Assembly (NCBI GenBank): GCA_900313015.1 | Contig: OMPR01000014.1 | Location: 213,506-277,505, forward strand | DNA length: 64,000 nucleotides | Reading direction: 5' to 3' | Origin: Rhodobacteraceae bacterium EL53 | GTDB lineage: Bacteria > Pseudomonadota > Alphaproteobacteria > Rhodobacterales > Rhodobacteraceae | In this document: positions 1-8,664 of the stretch, one piece after another | Layout of the letters: each line of letters begins with the position of its first letter | Position numbering within the stretch: position 1 is the first letter of the stretch | The notes under the pieces: generated by a model | The model's database searches: none | What the model was told of the DNA's origin: nothing | The model's input: only the letters and a program-made list of their open reading frames with translations | Translations under genes and position numbers: made by a program

Positions 1-1
1 G

Positions 2-493
2 AAGAGTGGTCAGGTTTCACGTCTCGTGACAACCCATCTGGGTTTGAACAGCTATGCGATCGGCTTGATGAACGAGGGGAAGATCAGTGTTGAATTCAAC
101 GCTCAGGGCATTCTTGCGGAACGCATTCGGGCTGGTGGATCTGGGATAGGCGCGGTTCTCAGCGATATTGGGATCGGGACCGAATTGGCCGCGGGCAAAC
201 AAGTGGTTGAGATCGCAGGAAAACCTCATCTGGTTGAAGCGGCCCTGCGTGCTGATGTAGCGCTGATCCACGCTGCGTGTGGGGACACGTTCGGCAATCT
301 TGCTTATGCGGCAACTGCGCAAAATTTTAACCCGCTGATGGCGATGGCTGCTGATTGTGTCATTGCCGAGGTCGAAACAGTTTTGCCATTGGGAGGGTTG
401 TCGGCGAACGCGATACACACCAGCGGCGTTTTTATCGATCACGTTACCGAATTGGGTGATTTGTCCAAGGAATATGCTGTTGTCCAACGCTAG
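2..493 (+). CDS. 3-oxoacid CoA-transferase subunit A, 5'-truncated by window edge
   Basis: Subunit A of a two-subunit class I CoA-transferase (AtoD/ScoA type), which moves CoA between succinyl- or acetyl-CoA and a 3-oxoacid. The frame is open to the first base, so the gene starts outside the window; about 60-70 N-terminal residues are missing compared with AtoD. The visible part has the family landmarks GTL/AQGILAERIRAGGSGIG and NFNPLMAMAAD, and ends like AtoD with a VIDHV-type segment. The stop overlaps the start of the subunit B gene by about 20 bases, so the two are translationally coupled. The exact acid substrate cannot be read from sequence. Confidence 0.9.
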   Translation, partial: KSGQVSRLVTTHLGLNSYAIGLMNEGKISVEFNAQGILAERIRAGGSGIGAVLSDIGIGTELAAGKQVVEIAGKPHLVEAALRADVALIHAACGDTFGNLAYAATAQNFNPLMAMAADCVIAEVETVLPLGGLSANAIHTSGVFIDHVTELGDLSKEYAVVQR

Positions 494-1133
494 AGAACGC
501 ATGGTCGCCCGCGCCGCGCGTGAAATTGCGCCGGGCATGGTTGTTAATCTGGGCATTGGGTTGCCGACCAAAGTGATCAATCATCTATCTGCTGATTTTC
601 CCGTCTGTCTGCACACCGAAAACGGGTTGGCGGGCATCGGCCCAACGCTGCCGCCAGAGATGGCGGATCGAAATTTGATTGATGCGGGGGGGACTTATGT
701 TTCAACCGTGCCGGGGTCGGCCTTTTTTGACAGTGCCACCAGTTTTGCAATGGTGCGTTCTGGGCGGCTGGACCTGACGATGCTTGGTGCGTTTGAAGTT
801 GGGGCCAATGGCGATCTGGCCAATTGGAAGATCCCCGGCAAGTTTAGCCCCGGGGTGGGCGGCGGTATCGAACTTGCGCAGAAAGCGCGCCGCGTCGTTG
901 TTCTGACGACGCATACGGACCGTGCGGGAAATCCAAAGCTAAAGGCGGCTTGTTCGCTTCCGTTGACGGCCCACCGCTGTGTGGCGCGTGTTTTTACTGA
1001 TATGGCAGTTATTGATGTGGGGCCGCAGGGGTTTGTGCTTGTAGAATTGGCGCAGGGGGTCAGCCTCCCAGAAGTGATAGAAGCGACGGGCGCCCCGCTT
1101 GTGACACCCCAAACCCCACCCGCGACATTCTGA
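474..1133 (+). CDS. 3-oxoacid CoA-transferase subunit B
   Basis: Subunit B of the same CoA-transferase (AtoA/ScoB type), about 219 residues. The N-terminus matches the family (ERMVARAAREI, then NLGIGLPT), and the catalytic glutamate should be E49 in the TENGLAGIG motif. The frame stays open upstream to 357, but family alignment puts the start at ATG 474, inside the end of subunit A; ATG 501 is an alternative. It lies 10 bases before an M20 peptidase gene on the same strand, so CoA transfer and deacylation are probably co-regulated. Subunit identity is firm; the substrate is unknown. Confidence 0.9.
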   Translation: MLLSNARERMVARAAREIAPGMVVNLGIGLPTKVINHLSADFPVCLHTENGLAGIGPTLPPEMADRNLIDAGGTYVSTVPGSAFFDSATSFAMVRSGRLDLTMLGAFEVGANGDLANWKIPGKFSPGVGGGIELAQKARRVVVLTTHTDRAGNPKLKAACSLPLTAHRCVARVFTDMAVIDVGPQGFVLVELAQGVSLPEVIEATGAPLVTPQTPPATF

Positions 1134-1143
1134 AAGGTTCCAA

Positions 1144-2436
1144 ATGCAAGACGATCTGAAAGCCCGCCTGTGTGACGCTGTTGATGCTGGGTTTGACCGC
1201 CAAATTGCGTTTTTGTCTGAACTCACCTCACATCCATCGACGCGCGGGAATGAGCAGTCGGCGCAAAACTTTATGGCAGATGAATTGTCAGTACGCGGAT
1301 ATGAAATTGATCGCTGGCAGATTGATGTTGCAGAGATTGAGAACCTACCGGGGTTTTCGCCTGTCATTGGCCCTTATGATGATGCGTTGAATGTCGTCGG
1401 GACACACAGGTCGAACACACAGAAAGGCCGGTCTTTGATTTTGAATGGGCACATTGACGTTGTCCCTGAAGGGCCGCTTGATATGTGGGACACCCCTCCG
1501 TTTGAGCCGCGGGTCGAAGGCGGTTGGCTGTATGGGCGTGGTGGCGGTGACATGAAGGCGGGACTGGCCTCGAACCTATTTGCGCTAGATGCCTTGCGGG
1601 CGTGCGGGTTTGCCCCAGCAGGGGATGTCCATTTTCAATCGGTGGTCGAAGAAGAGTGCACCGGAAACGGGGCGCTGGCCTGTTTGGCACGAGGGTACAA
1701 AGCTGACGCGGTTTTGATCCCTGAACCTTTTTCTGAACATTTGGTGACGGCGCAATTGGGGGTGATCTGGTTTCAGGTTCATTTGAAGGGACGCCCCACC
1801 CACGTTGCCTATGCGGGCAGCGGTGCGAACGCGATCGAGGCGGCATTTCCTTTGATCAAGGCCCTGCACGATATGGAACATCGTTGGAATGCGGCTGAGA
1901 ACCGGCCTGATGATTATGCCCATATGGACCACGCATTGAATCTGAATGTCGGAAAGATCGAAGGGGGCGACTGGACCAGTTCGGTTCCAGCATGGAGCGT
2001 CTTTGATGTGCGAATGGCGATTTTCCCCGGCCAATCGATTGAGGCGGCTAAAGCCGAAATCGAAGAGGTGATTTTGGATGCTGCACGCGACAATGATTTC
2101 CTGCGTAATTCCTTGCCTGAAATCGTCTACCACGGCTTCCATGCCGAGGGGTACGCTCTGTCACAAGACAGTTCTGAGCGGGCGATTTCTGCCATTGAGA
2201 TGTTAGGCCGCGCACATCAAGCGGCGACGGGGCAGGAGTTGGTGCGCGAAGCGATCACCGCCACCACAGATGCACGGTTCTTTGGACTTTATGCCGATAC
2301 GCCAGCGTTGGTTTATGGTCCCCGCGCCGAAGCCATTCATGGCTTTAACGAACGTGTCGAACTCGAAAGCATCCGCCGTATTACAAAAGCCACCGCCATG
2401 TTCATCGCCGATTGGTGCGATGTCGAAGAAATTTGA
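1144..2436 (+). CDS. M20 family ArgE/DapE-type deacylase
   Basis: A 430-residue zinc-dependent amidohydrolase of the acetylornithine deacetylase/DapE group, which removes an acyl group from an N-acyl amino acid. The metal and catalytic residues are visible: H103 and D105 in NGHIDVVP, D136 in RGGGDMK, E169-E171 in VVEEECTGNG, and the late IHGFNE histidine. Full family length. It lies 10 bases after CoA-transferase subunit B and 11 bases before a second M20 gene, in one operon with a racemase. It is not close enough to ArgE or DapE to name; an N-acyl amino acid substrate is an inference. Confidence 0.88.
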   Translation: MQDDLKARLCDAVDAGFDRQIAFLSELTSHPSTRGNEQSAQNFMADELSVRGYEIDRWQIDVAEIENLPGFSPVIGPYDDALNVVGTHRSNTQKGRSLILNGHIDVVPEGPLDMWDTPPFEPRVEGGWLYGRGGGDMKAGLASNLFALDALRACGFAPAGDVHFQSVVEEECTGNGALACLARGYKADAVLIPEPFSEHLVTAQLGVIWFQVHLKGRPTHVAYAGSGANAIEAAFPLIKALHDMEHRWNAAENRPDDYAHMDHALNLNVGKIEGGDWTSSVPAWSVFDVRMAIFPGQSIEAAKAEIEEVILDAARDNDFLRNSLPEIVYHGFHAEGYALSQDSSERAISAIEMLGRAHQAATGQELVREAITATTDARFFGLYADTPALVYGPRAEAIHGFNERVELESIRRITKATAMFIADWCDVEEI

Positions 2437-2447
2437 GGACTGGTCAA

Positions 2448-3599
2448 ATGCATGCTCTTTCTTCTGAACAAGTCGCATACCTCATAGCACTGCGTCATGC
2501 CTTGCACCGTCGTCCTGAAATTTCAGGCGAAGAGCAAGAGACGGCCGCGTGTATTTCCGCGGAATTGACCAAGCTTGGCGCTGATCGTTTGTGGCTAAAC
2601 CTTGGTGGTCATGGTGTTGCTGCAGAATTCAAGGGGGCCGCAGAGGGGCCGACCGTTTTGTTGCGGTGTGAATTGGACGGATTGCCGATCCGCGAGATTT
2701 CAGAGCTGTCGTATAAATCCGAAATCGAAGGCAAAGGGCATTTGTGTGGTCATGATGGCCACATGGTTTCCATGTTAGGTGTCGGGATGCGGCTTGCGAC
2801 GCGCCCTGCTAAGGGCCGCGTTATCTTGCTGTTTCAACCCGCCGAAGAAACCGGGGCAGGGGCCAAGGCCGTGATCGAAGACCCGCGTTGGCCTGAGATA
2901 CGTCCAGATTTCGCCTTTGCTTACCATAATGTTCCGGGGCGCCCCTTGGGGGAAATTGGTCTGCGCGCGGGGCCGGGAAACTGTGCATCGCGTGGCATGC
3001 AGATCTTGCTCGAAGGGAAAAGTTCGCACGCTGCCGCGCCCGAAGACGGATTTTCACCAGCCAACGCCATGGCCAACCTGATGACCGCCTTACCTGCGCT
3101 TGGCGGTGGCGCGATTGACGATGACGATTTTGCGCTGAGTACGCTGACGCATGCCGTGTTGGGGGAACCCACATTTGGGATCGCCCCAGCGGATGGCGAA
3201 TTGCGCGTTACACTGCGATCGATGACCAACGAGCGTATGGAAACGCTGATGGCGGATGCGCAGCATCTGGTTGAACAAAGAACCGCGGGCCTTGCGGTTC
3301 AAATTCTCTGGCATGATGTGTTTCGGTCTGTGGTGAATGACCCAACCGCGACAGAGATTGCCCGTCAAAGCGCACAAAAGATGGCGCTTGCGGTTCACGA
3401 TATGGACATCCCCATGCGGTGGTCCGAGGACTTTGGACGTATCGGCGATGATGGCGCCAAGGGGGCAATGATCTACATTGGGTCGGGCGAGGATCAGCCC
3501 CAACTACATAACCCGGATTATGATTTTCCAGACACTTTGGTGCCCATTGTGACCGCGCTGTTTTGCGACATTACTTACGGTTTGTTGGGGCACGCGTAA
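2448..3599 (+). CDS. M20D amidohydrolase (hippurate hydrolase/IAA-amino acid hydrolase type)
   Basis: An M20D amidohydrolase of 383 residues, the family that cleaves N-acyl, N-benzoyl or auxin-amino acid conjugates. The N-terminus reads LRHALHRRPEISGEE, followed by LRCELDGLPI, the metal-binding CGHDGHM motif and FQPAEETGAGA, all M20D hallmarks. ATG 2448 is chosen over an upstream in-frame start at 2412 because it follows a GAGGA ribosome site and matches the family N-terminus. It sits between another M20 gene and an alanine racemase, which suggests degradation of N-acylated, perhaps D-configured, amino acids. Confidence 0.88.
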   Translation: MHALSSEQVAYLIALRHALHRRPEISGEEQETAACISAELTKLGADRLWLNLGGHGVAAEFKGAAEGPTVLLRCELDGLPIREISELSYKSEIEGKGHLCGHDGHMVSMLGVGMRLATRPAKGRVILLFQPAEETGAGAKAVIEDPRWPEIRPDFAFAYHNVPGRPLGEIGLRAGPGNCASRGMQILLEGKSSHAAAPEDGFSPANAMANLMTALPALGGGAIDDDDFALSTLTHAVLGEPTFGIAPADGELRVTLRSMTNERMETLMADAQHLVEQRTAGLAVQILWHDVFRSVVNDPTATEIARQSAQKMALAVHDMDIPMRWSEDFGRIGDDGAKGAMIYIGSGEDQPQLHNPDYDFPDTLVPIVTALFCDITYGLLGHA

Positions 3600-3601
3600 C
3601 A

Positions 3602-4723
3602 GTGACAAACGCGGGTATCTGTCCGGCGTCTTGGTGTATAATCCACCGGGAACGCATCTCGAAAAACCTAGAACTGGCCCTGGAATTGGTCCCTGCGGGG
3701 CGACGGTTCTGCGCCGTGTTAAAGGCTGATGCTTATGGTCATGGTATTTCGCAAGTTGTCCCCTTGGCCCAAGAACAGGGCGTGACCTGCATCGGGATCA
3801 CCTCGAATGCCGAAGCACGCGCTGTGCGGGATGCGGGGTTTGGCGGTACACTTATTCGCTTGCGTACAGCCACCCCCCAAGAGATTTACGGCGCGCTTGG
3901 CGATCGCGTGGAAGAGCAGGTTGCCTCGATTTCAACGGCCCGGCTGATCCGGGCTTATATGGACACAAATCGATATGGGGGCCGCGTTCACCTTTCGCTG
4001 AATGCATCGGGTATGTCGCGCGATGCGCTGGAGGTTTCGACAGGCCCGGGTCAAGATACATGCCGCCAGATCTTGGATGTATTAGGCAAAAACATCGGCG
4101 GGATCTGCACGCATTTCCCATCTAACGAGCCACATGAGCTCACTCAAAGCTCTGAGCTGTTTCAGCAGCAGGTGGCTTGGGTTCTTGAGAACAGCGATTT
4201 GAGACGCAAAGATGTGCTTGTCCATGCGGGCAGTTCGCTGACGCTTGTCTCGGACGTAGACGTTGACACGGATATGTATCGATGTGGCGCAATTCTGTAC
4301 GGAATTTTGAAGCCTGAGCATGGGTTCCGCAGTACAATGGATCTGGGCGCTCGGGTGGTCAGCCTGCAAGAGTACCCAAAAGGGTCGAGCGTTGGGTATG
4401 ACAGGGCAAGCCATCTTGATCAGGATCGTCGGCTCGCATGTATTTCGATCGGCTATGAGAATGGGTTTAGAAGGATCGCCCATGGTAAATGTGCGGTTTC
4501 GATTGGAAACGCTTTGGCCCCGGTGGTGGGCAAGATCTCTATGAATGCGATTGTTGCGGATGTTACGAACATCGCAAGTGTTCAGGTGGGGGATAAGGTC
4601 AACGTGTTTGGAGATGTTGATGGCGCGCGGATTTCACCCCAGATGGCAGAGGCGCAATTTCAGACTATTCTGGCTGATCTTTTTACGGATTGGGGATTAC
4701 GTAACCATCGTGTTTATCGATAG
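3602..4723 (+). CDS. alr: Alanine racemase-family PLP enzyme
   Basis: A fold-type III PLP racemase of 373 residues. The PLP lysine is K41 in AVLKADAYGHG, and the C-terminal half has the family motifs IGYENGF and GKISMNAIVADVT. It starts at GTG 3602, two bases after the previous stop, so it is the last gene of the CoA-transferase/M20 operon. Because it is embedded in a catabolic operon, it may racemise an amino acid released by the deacylases rather than serve cell-wall synthesis. That role is inferred; several broad-specificity racemases share this fold. Confidence 0.88.
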   Translation: MTNAGICPASWCIIHRERISKNLELALELVPAGRRFCAVLKADAYGHGISQVVPLAQEQGVTCIGITSNAEARAVRDAGFGGTLIRLRTATPQEIYGALGDRVEEQVASISTARLIRAYMDTNRYGGRVHLSLNASGMSRDALEVSTGPGQDTCRQILDVLGKNIGGICTHFPSNEPHELTQSSELFQQQVAWVLENSDLRRKDVLVHAGSSLTLVSDVDVDTDMYRCGAILYGILKPEHGFRSTMDLGARVVSLQEYPKGSSVGYDRASHLDQDRRLACISIGYENGFRRIAHGKCAVSIGNALAPVVGKISMNAIVADVTNIASVQVGDKVNVFGDVDGARISPQMAEAQFQTILADLFTDWGLRNHRVYR

Positions 4724-4744
4724 CAACACGAGCACCCGCGTGCC

Positions 4745-5731
4745 CTAATTCTTGCGATTTCTTGCTTTGTTAGGCGTGGTCCCGAATTCCTGCCGATACG
4801 AATTTGCCAGCGATGAGGACGTCGAAAACCCGCTTGCCAGAGCCACATCAATCAACGGCATTTGGGTGTCGACGATCAGGGCCTGCGCGTGTTTCAGGCG
4901 AATGTGTTTGTAGAATTTCGCCGGGGATTTCCCCAGATAGAACATGAACAATCGTTCCAGTTGGCGGGTGGACACACCAATTTCCCCGGCCAAAAACGCG
5001 ATCCGAAGTGGTGTTTCAACATTGCCTTCCATCAAGGCGATTGCATTTTGCAGGCGCTTTTCAAAGAAATTGGGACTCTTGCTTAGACCGGCGGGCTGAT
5101 CGCGTTGAAAACCCCGAACATTTTCTAAAATCAGAGTGTTACTCAATTCAGCGCAGTCTTGTGGATTAAGGATTGCAGACAGGAGGCCAATGACGATTTC
5201 TTGTGTGTGGCTTTGGCCCGCACAGGTGAATATTCCATTGTTGTTTTCGACCAGATGATTTGTAAGCGTTGGGTAATCGCCGGTTTCGTGCAGAATTCCG
5301 ATGTCGCGCCAATGTGTGGTGACTGGTCCTGACAACGTGGCCGAGGTTTTGATGTATTTCGTTGCGGCGTCCGACAGTAGGATCGCCGGGCGTTTCAGCC
5401 GTTGCATCGCGCGAACGCGATTGATCCAGCCAGAGGCAGAGACACCTTGACCCCCGACGACGATCAAACAATCTTTGAGGTATTCATCGCCAATTGTGGG
5501 CTCTGCGCGAACCAAAAGTTCTGAGCTGCTGGTGATCAGGCCGGGTTGATCGGAGGTGACGTGCCAGGAAAACCGATCCATGTTGCAAACATCATTGCCC
5601 GTTTGAAGGACTTGGATGATCGCAGACAATTCAAAATCAGAAAAACCCGGTTGCACGAAGATCTCAACAGCAGCGGGATCGCCAGTCGCAATCCGTTCAA
5701 GAAATCCCGTATTCCAGATCGCGTTCTGCAC
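4745..5731 (-). CDS. GlxA-type transcriptional regulator (DJ-1/PfpI-like domain plus AraC HTH)
   Basis: About 328 residues: an N-terminal DJ-1/PfpI (class I amidotransferase-like) domain over roughly residues 15-180, followed by an AraC double helix-turn-helix at about 225-325, with the conserved RLKHAQALI and VALASGFSTSSSLANSYRQEFGTTP segments. No ATG opens the frame; GTG 5731 is preferred because it follows a GGAGA ribosome site, with TTG 5743 as the alternative. It converges on the CoA-transferase/M20/racemase operon with only 21 bases between stops and is a plausible regulator of it. Members of this family often sense amines or amino acid derivatives. Confidence 0.85.
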   Translation of the reverse strand: MQNAIWNTGFLERIATGDPAAVEIFVQPGFSDFELSAIIQVLQTGNDVCNMDRFSWHVTSDQPGLITSSSELLVRAEPTIGDEYLKDCLIVVGGQGVSASGWINRVRAMQRLKRPAILLSDAATKYIKTSATLSGPVTTHWRDIGILHETGDYPTLTNHLVENNNGIFTCAGQSHTQEIVIGLLSAILNPQDCAELSNTLILENVRGFQRDQPAGLSKSPNFFEKRLQNAIALMEGNVETPLRIAFLAGEIGVSTRQLERLFMFYLGKSPAKFYKHIRLKHAQALIVDTQMPLIDVALASGFSTSSSLANSYRQEFGTTPNKARNRKN

Positions 5732-5858
5732 GTCTGTCTCCAATTGGTTGGACGGCTTGGCCCGAGGTTAGGTATTGAGCATGGTTTGGCGGCGGCTGTC
5801 TAGCGTGACAAAGCGCAGAGGCTAAGGATGGCCAAGAGATCCGACCCATCCAAAATGC

Positions 5859-6440
5859 TTATCCTCCAAAACTTCCTCTGCCAGCACTCTTCCCGAATCC
5901 ACCCCGAGAACTGGCCGTGGCGCGGGACATCGGCGTCTTGCCCACGGTTGTCGCCGGGCGGGTGAATTGCGCAGTGGACATCTTGGTTGAGCCCTGGTTG
6001 GCGGAAAATGTGCTGGACCGGGCCGCGTTGGTGAATTTTCCGTCCGAGGTTTTATAGAGCGGCTGACTGGCAGACATGCCCTGCCGCCCCCCGCCGAGCA
6101 TATTGCCAATAAGGTATCCGGCCATGAGGGGCATGAAAATGCTACCAGACCCACCTTGGCTGGCTTCGGATTCTGATCCACAAGCGCCGACGCCATGCTG
6201 CTCTTCGCACACGGCCTGGCTATCGTACCTCGGCGCGGCTTCGACATGCAAAGCGTTGGCGTCGGAAATCGCGGTTTCACAATCTTGGGCCGAGAACATC
6301 CCGCCTTGTTTGGCCTGATTGGTGCAGGATGCTAAATCCGGAAAAGCTTGGGCATCGACCTGTTCGTCGCGACACCCTGCGAGCGTAAAGGCAGTGGCGC
6401 CAATAATGGCGATGGCGACGCGGTTGGAACGTTTGGTCAT
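5859..6440 (-). CDS. ygiB: YgiB-family (DUF1190) lipoprotein
   Basis: About 193 residues, resembling E. coli YgiB. The N-terminus has a lipobox (LAGC, with C23 as the lipidation site), so it is probably membrane-anchored. The middle carries the family segment GSIFMPLMAGYLIGNMLGGG, and the C-terminus is Ser/Thr/Gly-rich and ends in RGGFGKSAGR, as in YgiB. ATG 6440 is favoured over upstream in-frame starts because it gives the lipoprotein N-terminus. It lies 44 bases after ygiC, the same pairing as in E. coli. The biochemical role of YgiB is unknown. Confidence 0.82.
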   Translation of the reverse strand: MTKRSNRVAIAIIGATAFTLAGCRDEQVDAQAFPDLASCTNQAKQGGMFSAQDCETAISDANALHVEAAPRYDSQAVCEEQHGVGACGSESEASQGGSGSIFMPLMAGYLIGNMLGGGRQGMSASQPLYKTSDGKFTNAARSSTFSANQGSTKMSTAQFTRPATTVGKTPMSRATASSRGGFGKSAGRGSFGG

Positions 6441-6484
6441 GACAATCCTGTCTCTTGGTCGGGCGCGTGTATGTTGGCGTTCAG

Positions 6485-7711
6485 TTAAGCGGTAATATAG
6501 TGCGGTTTGAAGCGGGATAAATCCTGCGTGATGCGCGATGTGTCTTCGCGAATGCCAATACCGGCACAATCCTTGCCCACGACCCAGGCCCCAATAATCG
6601 GGCGAAATCCGTCAAAGCGGGGTAAGGGATGATAAGCCTGAATGATGCGTGGATGTTGTGCGTATTCGGTATTTTGCGCCTGTTCGATAATCTCATTGTT
6701 TTTGAAGATCGAAACCGAGGCCCCTTCGCGTGACAGGATCGGTTTGCTGACATGGCCCAATATCAGATCTGATTCAGCGCGTTCAAATGCTTTGGCAACA
6801 TGAGGGGCTGCGGCGGATTGGGCTGTGAGAGCCTCGGCAATGTCTTGTTCAAAGAAGGCGGGCAAAAGGTTTGGGTGCCCTTCGAACATGTCCCATAGAA
6901 CGGGCAGGATCGCCTTGTTCGACAACAGCGATTTCCACGCCGGTTCCAAAAACAAGCACCCGGATTTGGCTATGTGATCAGCATAGTCGTCCTGAAACAG
7001 ATCTTCCCATGGATAGAGCTTGAACAGCACCCCCATGACGCGATCCTGATCATCCAGGAATTGCCCTTCGTCGCTGATCGCGATTTTGTCGATGTCGCAA
7101 TAATGCGCCCCCAGACCGGCTTCGCGTGCGGCCCAGCCCATGGCTTCGACGGTGCCGTAATCTTCGGGAGAGCCGCTGACGGCGGTGAAATGCAGATCGC
7201 TGTCCGGTTCGAATGTTTCGCGAAACCGGGCAACTAGGGCCTCGTGGATTCCGTTGAACTGATCACTGCCTTGGGGCAGGACGCCAGCCGCCAGCTGATC
7301 TTCGAGCCATTGCCATTGGAACGCGGCACTTTCATAGAGCGACGTTGGCGTATCGGCATTGTATTCCAGCAGCTTTGCGGGGCCTTTGCCATCATAAGCG
7401 AAATCAAACCGGCCATAGATTTCAGGGTCTCCGCGACGCCAGCTTTCGGCCACTAGGTCGCGATGGGCTTCGGGGATTGCGAAGCGGTCCAGCAGGTCTT
7501 CGCTTTTCAAGATAAGGTCAACGGCCTCGCGGCACATGGAATGCAGTTCGGTTGCCGGATCTTCGAGATCGTTTTCGATCTGCTCCAGCGAAAATGCATA
7601 GGCGGATGTTTCGTCCCAATAGGGTGCGCCATGCATATCGGCAAAGGTAAACCCAACCTCTTGGGCGTGTGCGCGCCAATTTGGTCGTTCGGGCAGGGCG
7701 ATTTTTTGCAT
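6485..7711 (-). CDS. ygiC: Glutathionylspermidine synthase-like ATP-grasp protein (YgiC)
   Basis: A 408-residue protein of the glutathionylspermidine synthase C-terminal (preATP-grasp/ATP-grasp) family, similar to E. coli YgiC/YjfC. Visible family segments are GRFDFAYDG and LLEYNADTPTSLYESA, and later KPILSREGASVSIF. ATG 7711 follows a GGAGAGG ribosome site; the upstream in-frame start is not used. These stand-alone homologues lack the amidase half of the true bifunctional enzyme, and whether they ligate a peptide to spermidine is not established. It is the first gene of the ygiCB pair. A polyamine transporter lies about 6 kb away, but no link is shown. Confidence 0.85.
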   Translation of the reverse strand: MQKIALPERPNWRAHAQEVGFTFADMHGAPYWDETSAYAFSLEQIENDLEDPATELHSMCREAVDLILKSEDLLDRFAIPEAHRDLVAESWRRGDPEIYGRFDFAYDGKGPAKLLEYNADTPTSLYESAAFQWQWLEDQLAAGVLPQGSDQFNGIHEALVARFRETFEPDSDLHFTAVSGSPEDYGTVEAMGWAAREAGLGAHYCDIDKIAISDEGQFLDDQDRVMGVLFKLYPWEDLFQDDYADHIAKSGCLFLEPAWKSLLSNKAILPVLWDMFEGHPNLLPAFFEQDIAEALTAQSAAAPHVAKAFERAESDLILGHVSKPILSREGASVSIFKNNEIIEQAQNTEYAQHPRIIQAYHPLPRFDGFRPIIGAWVVGKDCAGIGIREDTSRITQDLSRFKPHYITA

Positions 7712-7808
7712 GGGACCTCTCCGGATGTCTTGCACATCATTTAGAGTGTTAAGCCCCGAGTGGCCAGACGGGTTTGTTGCTACAAATTGATTGACTGCTC
7801 GTTGTTAT

Positions 7809-7832
7809 TTCCATAATTCATGAAATATGGAA
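7809..7832. promoter_or_regulatory. 24-bp palindrome, probable ArsR operator
   Basis: Arms TTCCATA (7809-7815) and TATGGAA (7826-7832) are perfect complements, and the centre TTCATGAA (7817-7824) is itself palindromic. Only the two linking bases break the symmetry. It lies directly upstream of, and overlapping the first possible ATG (7827) of, the arsR-arsC gene, as expected for an autoregulatory ArsR-family operator. The overlap favours the next ATG (7836) as the true start. Confidence 0.7.
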
Positions 7833-7835
7833 AAT

Positions 7836-8663
7836 ATGATTCTAGATCGTCTCACAACACTTGGCCACCCACAGCGGATCGCTGTGTTCCGTTTGCTGGT
7901 GCGCCGGTATCCTGACGCGGTGCCCGCAGGGGAAATCGCTGCGGCGTTGGAAATCAAATCCAGCACGTTGTCCGTGTATCTGGCCGCGCTCAAAAAGGTT
8001 GAGTTGGTCGTGCAATCCCGACAGGGAACATCCGTACGATATCAGGCCGCCGTCGATGCGGTTGCTGAAGTGACCGATTACTTGATGCACGATTGTTGCA
8101 AGGGGCGGCCCGAGTTGTGCCACCCATCGCCCAGCCCAACGCGGACCAAGGATGCGCAATCAGATGCGCCAAAGCGCAATGTTTTGTTTCTGTGCAGCGG
8201 AAATTCCGCCCGGTCAATTTTCGCCGAGGCGATTTTGCGCACCAAAGCAGGTGATCGGTTCAATGTGTATTCGGCTGGGATGCAGCCAAAGTCCGAAATG
8301 AACCCCTATGCCGTCGAAATGCTGTCGACCAAAGGGCATGATACTTCAGGGATGCGCTCCAAGAATACGGCGGAATTTCAAACACCAGACGCGCCGGTCA
8401 TGGACTTTGTATTCACGGTTTGTGATCAGGCCGCAAACGAAGAATGTGCGGCGTGGTATGGTCAGCCGATCAGTGCGCATTGGGGTGTGGCAGACCCGGT
8501 TTCCGCAACAGGAACCGACGCCGAAAAACGGCTGGCGTTCCAGCAGGCCTACGGGCAATTGCGCAACCGTATCCTGGCTTTTGTTGCCCTTCCTTTCACA
8601 ACTTTGGACCGCTCAGCGTTGCAGGCCAATGTCGATACCATCAGCACGATCAAGGATATTTAA
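7836..8663 (+). CDS. ArsR-ArsC fusion: arsenic-responsive repressor joined to arsenate reductase
   Basis: One reading frame of 275 residues holds two domains. Residues 1-90 are an ArsR winged helix ([13 protein letters not shown], then [15 protein letters not shown]) with cysteines C87, C88 and C95 just after it that could bind As(III). Residues about 113-265 are a low-molecular-weight phosphatase-like arsenate reductase with the P-loop C120-S-G-N-S-A-R126 (Cx5R) and a downstream VCDQA motif. ATG 7836 follows GGAA and clears the operator; ATG 7827 is the alternative. It is the first gene of an operon with the arsenate-adduct GAPDH and ArsJ. The fusion would sense arsenite and make it from arsenate. 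Confidence 0.88.
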   Translation: MILDRLTTLGHPQRIAVFRLLVRRYPDAVPAGEIAAALEIKSSTLSVYLAALKKVELVVQSRQGTSVRYQAAVDAVAEVTDYLMHDCCKGRPELCHPSPSPTRTKDAQSDAPKRNVLFLCSGNSARSIFAEAILRTKAGDRFNVYSAGMQPKSEMNPYAVEMLSTKGHDTSGMRSKNTAEFQTPDAPVMDFVFTVCDQAANEECAAWYGQPISAHWGVADPVSATGTDAEKRLAFQQAYGQLRNRILAFVALPFTTLDRSALQANVDTISTIKDI

Positions 8664-8664
8664 G

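Noticed and set aside
357..473. Extending CoA-transferase subunit B back to an upstream start
   Set aside because: The extra residues are out of family and overlap subunit A; ATG 474 matches the family N-terminus.
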